Source: an uncultured Flavobacteriales bacterium (lineage in GTDB: Bacteria; Bacteroidota; Bacteroidia; Flavobacteriales; Crocinitomicaceae). From it: 41,542 nucleotides of DNA. The stretch spans positions 1 through 41,542 of the forward strand of contig CAMLLB010000032.1 in assembly GCA_946480815.1 (NCBI GenBank), written 5' to 3'. This document shows positions 40,288-41,542 of the stretch, one piece after another. A program made the position numbers and the translations under genes. The first letter of the stretch is position 1, and every line of letters begins with the position of its first letter. The notes under the pieces are model-generated. The model saw nothing but the letters and a program-made list of their open reading frames with translations. It had not been told where the DNA came from and searched no databases.

Positions 40288-41511
40288 ATGAAACGATTAG
40301 TTTATTTGGGGTTGATCTTGATAACCGGGTTATCATTCAACACATTCGCTCAGGAAAGTGACAGTACCGGTATGCCCGGAGATAATTTTGATTTACAGGC
40401 AGCACTTCATTTATTTAAGGAATCTAAAAACCTGGAGGCATTTGAGAAGAAATTGAATAAAGAATCCAGCAAGGTGAATAACCTGGATTTGGATGGAAAC
40501 AATAAAATTGATTATATCCGGGTTGTCGATAAAAAGGATGGAAACAACCATGCCATTTTACTGCAAATTCCTATTAACAAAAACGAAACGCAGGATGTAG
40601 CCGCAATCGTTATCGAAAAACGTTCTGATTCCGAAGCTCAATTACAGATCATCGGGAATGAAACCTTATATGGGGAAGAGAAAATTATGGAACCGGTTGA
40701 TGAAAAAGAAGTCAAACGGTCAAGCGGTCCTGCAACGCTTTCATCGCCGATTCTTGTGTTTGTAAATGTATGGTATTGGCCTTGTGTTCAATACATTTAC
40801 GATCCGTTCTATGATCCGTGGTATTCACCTTATTATTGGGATTATTATCCATCCTGGTGGTATCCGTGGCGACCGGTCTATTATGTTGTTTATTACCAGC
40901 GTATCTATCCGTACCATGGCTGGTGTCAATACACCACAGTGTACCATGTTCCTCAGGCACATGCTATTTACGTCAGTAACCGATCAAACAGTCCGACAAT
41001 ACGAACACGTTATGCATCGCGACAAGCTGCGTACAAGGCAAGATCGTTGAGCAATCAGTCTGCAAACGGTTCCAAAGGCAGGGTTGACACTAAAACTGCT
41101 CAACCGGCAAAAGGAAGAGTAAACGCAACAAAAAAGGAAACAATTCGTCCGGCGGAAAAACCGGTTCCAAAAACAATTAAACGGGAAACGGCTGCTCCGA
41201 GACCAATCAATTCAAATAACAGGGGAAATGTCAATAATGGTGGAACTAACAAAGACAACAACAAAGGAAATACACGAACAGTTGAACCAACACGGAAAAA
41301 TCCGACAACAGCTCCGCGGCCCGTGGAACGAAATCCGCAACGAGTGACTCCGCAACCGCGGCCGGTAGAAAAAAGCCCGCAAAGGGTGAATCCACAGCCA
41401 CAAAGACAAATGCCACAAAGACAAGCACAACCTCAGAGACAAACGCCACAAAACCGACCGGTTGTCAGACCTTCGAATGGTGGAGGCGGAGGCCGGGGAA
41501 GAGGCCGATAA
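40288..41511 (+). CDS. Secreted protein with Tyr/Trp-rich segment and basic low-complexity tail
   Basis: 407 aa from ATG 40288 (MKRLVYLGLILITGLSFNTFAQ is the signal peptide). Residues about 25-140 form a mixed domain with NLDLDGNNKIDYIRVVDKKD, an EF-hand-like acidic stretch, and AAIVIEKR. Residues about 155-215 are packed with Y, W and P (WYWPCVQYIYDPFYDPWYSP). The last 170 residues are disordered: Arg/Pro/Gln/Asn repeats of the PRPVERNPQRVTPQP kind and a Gly/Arg end. I do not know the family; a surface or matrix protein is a guess. GTG 40270 would add six residues. Confidence 0.8.
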   Translation: MKRLVYLGLILITGLSFNTFAQESDSTGMPGDNFDLQAALHLFKESKNLEAFEKKLNKESSKVNNLDLDGNNKIDYIRVVDKKDGNNHAILLQIPINKNETQDVAAIVIEKRSDSEAQLQIIGNETLYGEEKIMEPVDEKEVKRSSGPATLSSPILVFVNVWYWPCVQYIYDPFYDPWYSPYYWDYYPSWWYPWRPVYYVVYYQRIYPYHGWCQYTTVYHVPQAHAIYVSNRSNSPTIRTRYASRQAAYKARSLSNQSANGSKGRVDTKTAQPAKGRVNATKKETIRPAEKPVPKTIKRETAAPRPINSNNRGNVNNGGTNKDNNKGNTRTVEPTRKNPTTAPRPVERNPQRVTPQPRPVEKSPQRVNPQPQRQMPQRQAQPQRQTPQNRPVVRPSNGGGGGRGRGR

Positions 41512-41542
41512 AAACAGTAGGGTCGGAAAATTTTCCGCCCCT
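41511..41542. terminator. Family A palindrome, cut by the window end
   Basis: AAAACAGTAGGGTCGGAAAA then TTTTCCGCCCCT; one mismatch (T) in the left arm. Its first base is the last base of the preceding stop codon. Confidence 0.75.

Overview
The window looks like chromosomal DNA of a Bacteroidota member, most likely of the order Flavobacteriales (a Crocinitomicaceae/Fluviicola-like genome is my best guess, by inference). Support comes from a type IX secretion (T9SS) C-terminal domain on a subtilase, a bacillithiol-type BshA, a FISUMP-domain lipid-free secreted protein, DUF5606, START-like and DUF6132 proteins, a Bacteroidota-type HisB without the usual zinc loop, and several TAnnTTTG-type -7 promoter boxes with A-rich leaders in place of Shine-Dalgarno sites. 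No phage, insertion sequence or CRISPR array was seen.

Layout. 1-4939 (+): tightly overlapping histidine operon hisC-hisB-hisH-hisA-hisF-hisIE (hisG/hisD presumably lie just upstream). 4946-9329 (-): a carbamoyltransferase / SGNH-hydrolase / DUF5989 / SxtJ operon plus one unknown gene; the 49-codon DUF5989 gene is easy to miss. 9591-12372: thioesterase (+), DbpA-like DEFD-box helicase (-), proC (-). 12382-12854: a gene-free gap that holds a plausible promoter and a candidate structured RNA closed by a 12-bp helix. 12855-18033 (-): lipoprotein, then a mutL-rhomboid-rhomboid-EEP-phosphatase operon. 18288-22504 (+): a GH3/beta-lactamase-fold fusion and bshA. 22505-25581: a hydrolase remnant, small secreted/unknown proteins and an AT-rich orphan membrane protein. 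25680-29452 (+): CrtI-like oxidoreductase, then a Crp/Fnr regulator followed by DUF2892, DUF6132, two rhodaneses and thioredoxin, a redox/sulfane-sulfur module with a CRP-like operator placed at about -42. 29576-32793: nitroreductase, pentapeptide-repeat protein, a tRNA-Met with two decayed neighbours, an ICMT-like methyltransferase and a START-like protein. 32845-41511: oligoendopeptidase F, DUF5606 protein, two divergently transcribed subtilases, an NTF2-like protein and a secreted protein with a Tyr/Trp-rich segment.

The cross-cutting theme is a set of short palindromic repeat families that recur through the window: (A) GTAGGGG...CCCCTAC hairpins placed 0-20 bp behind stop codons as terminators; (B) TCCCGATAGCTATCGGGA; (C) CCGTCAGCTGACGG; (D) CTTCGACTACGCTCAG...CTGAGCG.AGTCGAAG; (E) TCTCGATAC...GTATCGAGA. 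They are not confined to spacers: one half-element codes the apparent N-terminus of HisC, a palindrome lies in frame inside hisH, families B and C interrupt a decayed tRNA-Met copy, and families B and C border or sit in the candidate ncRNA. Together with the sxtJ-type operon, the candidate ncRNA and the Crp/rhodanese module these are the most interesting parts of the window.
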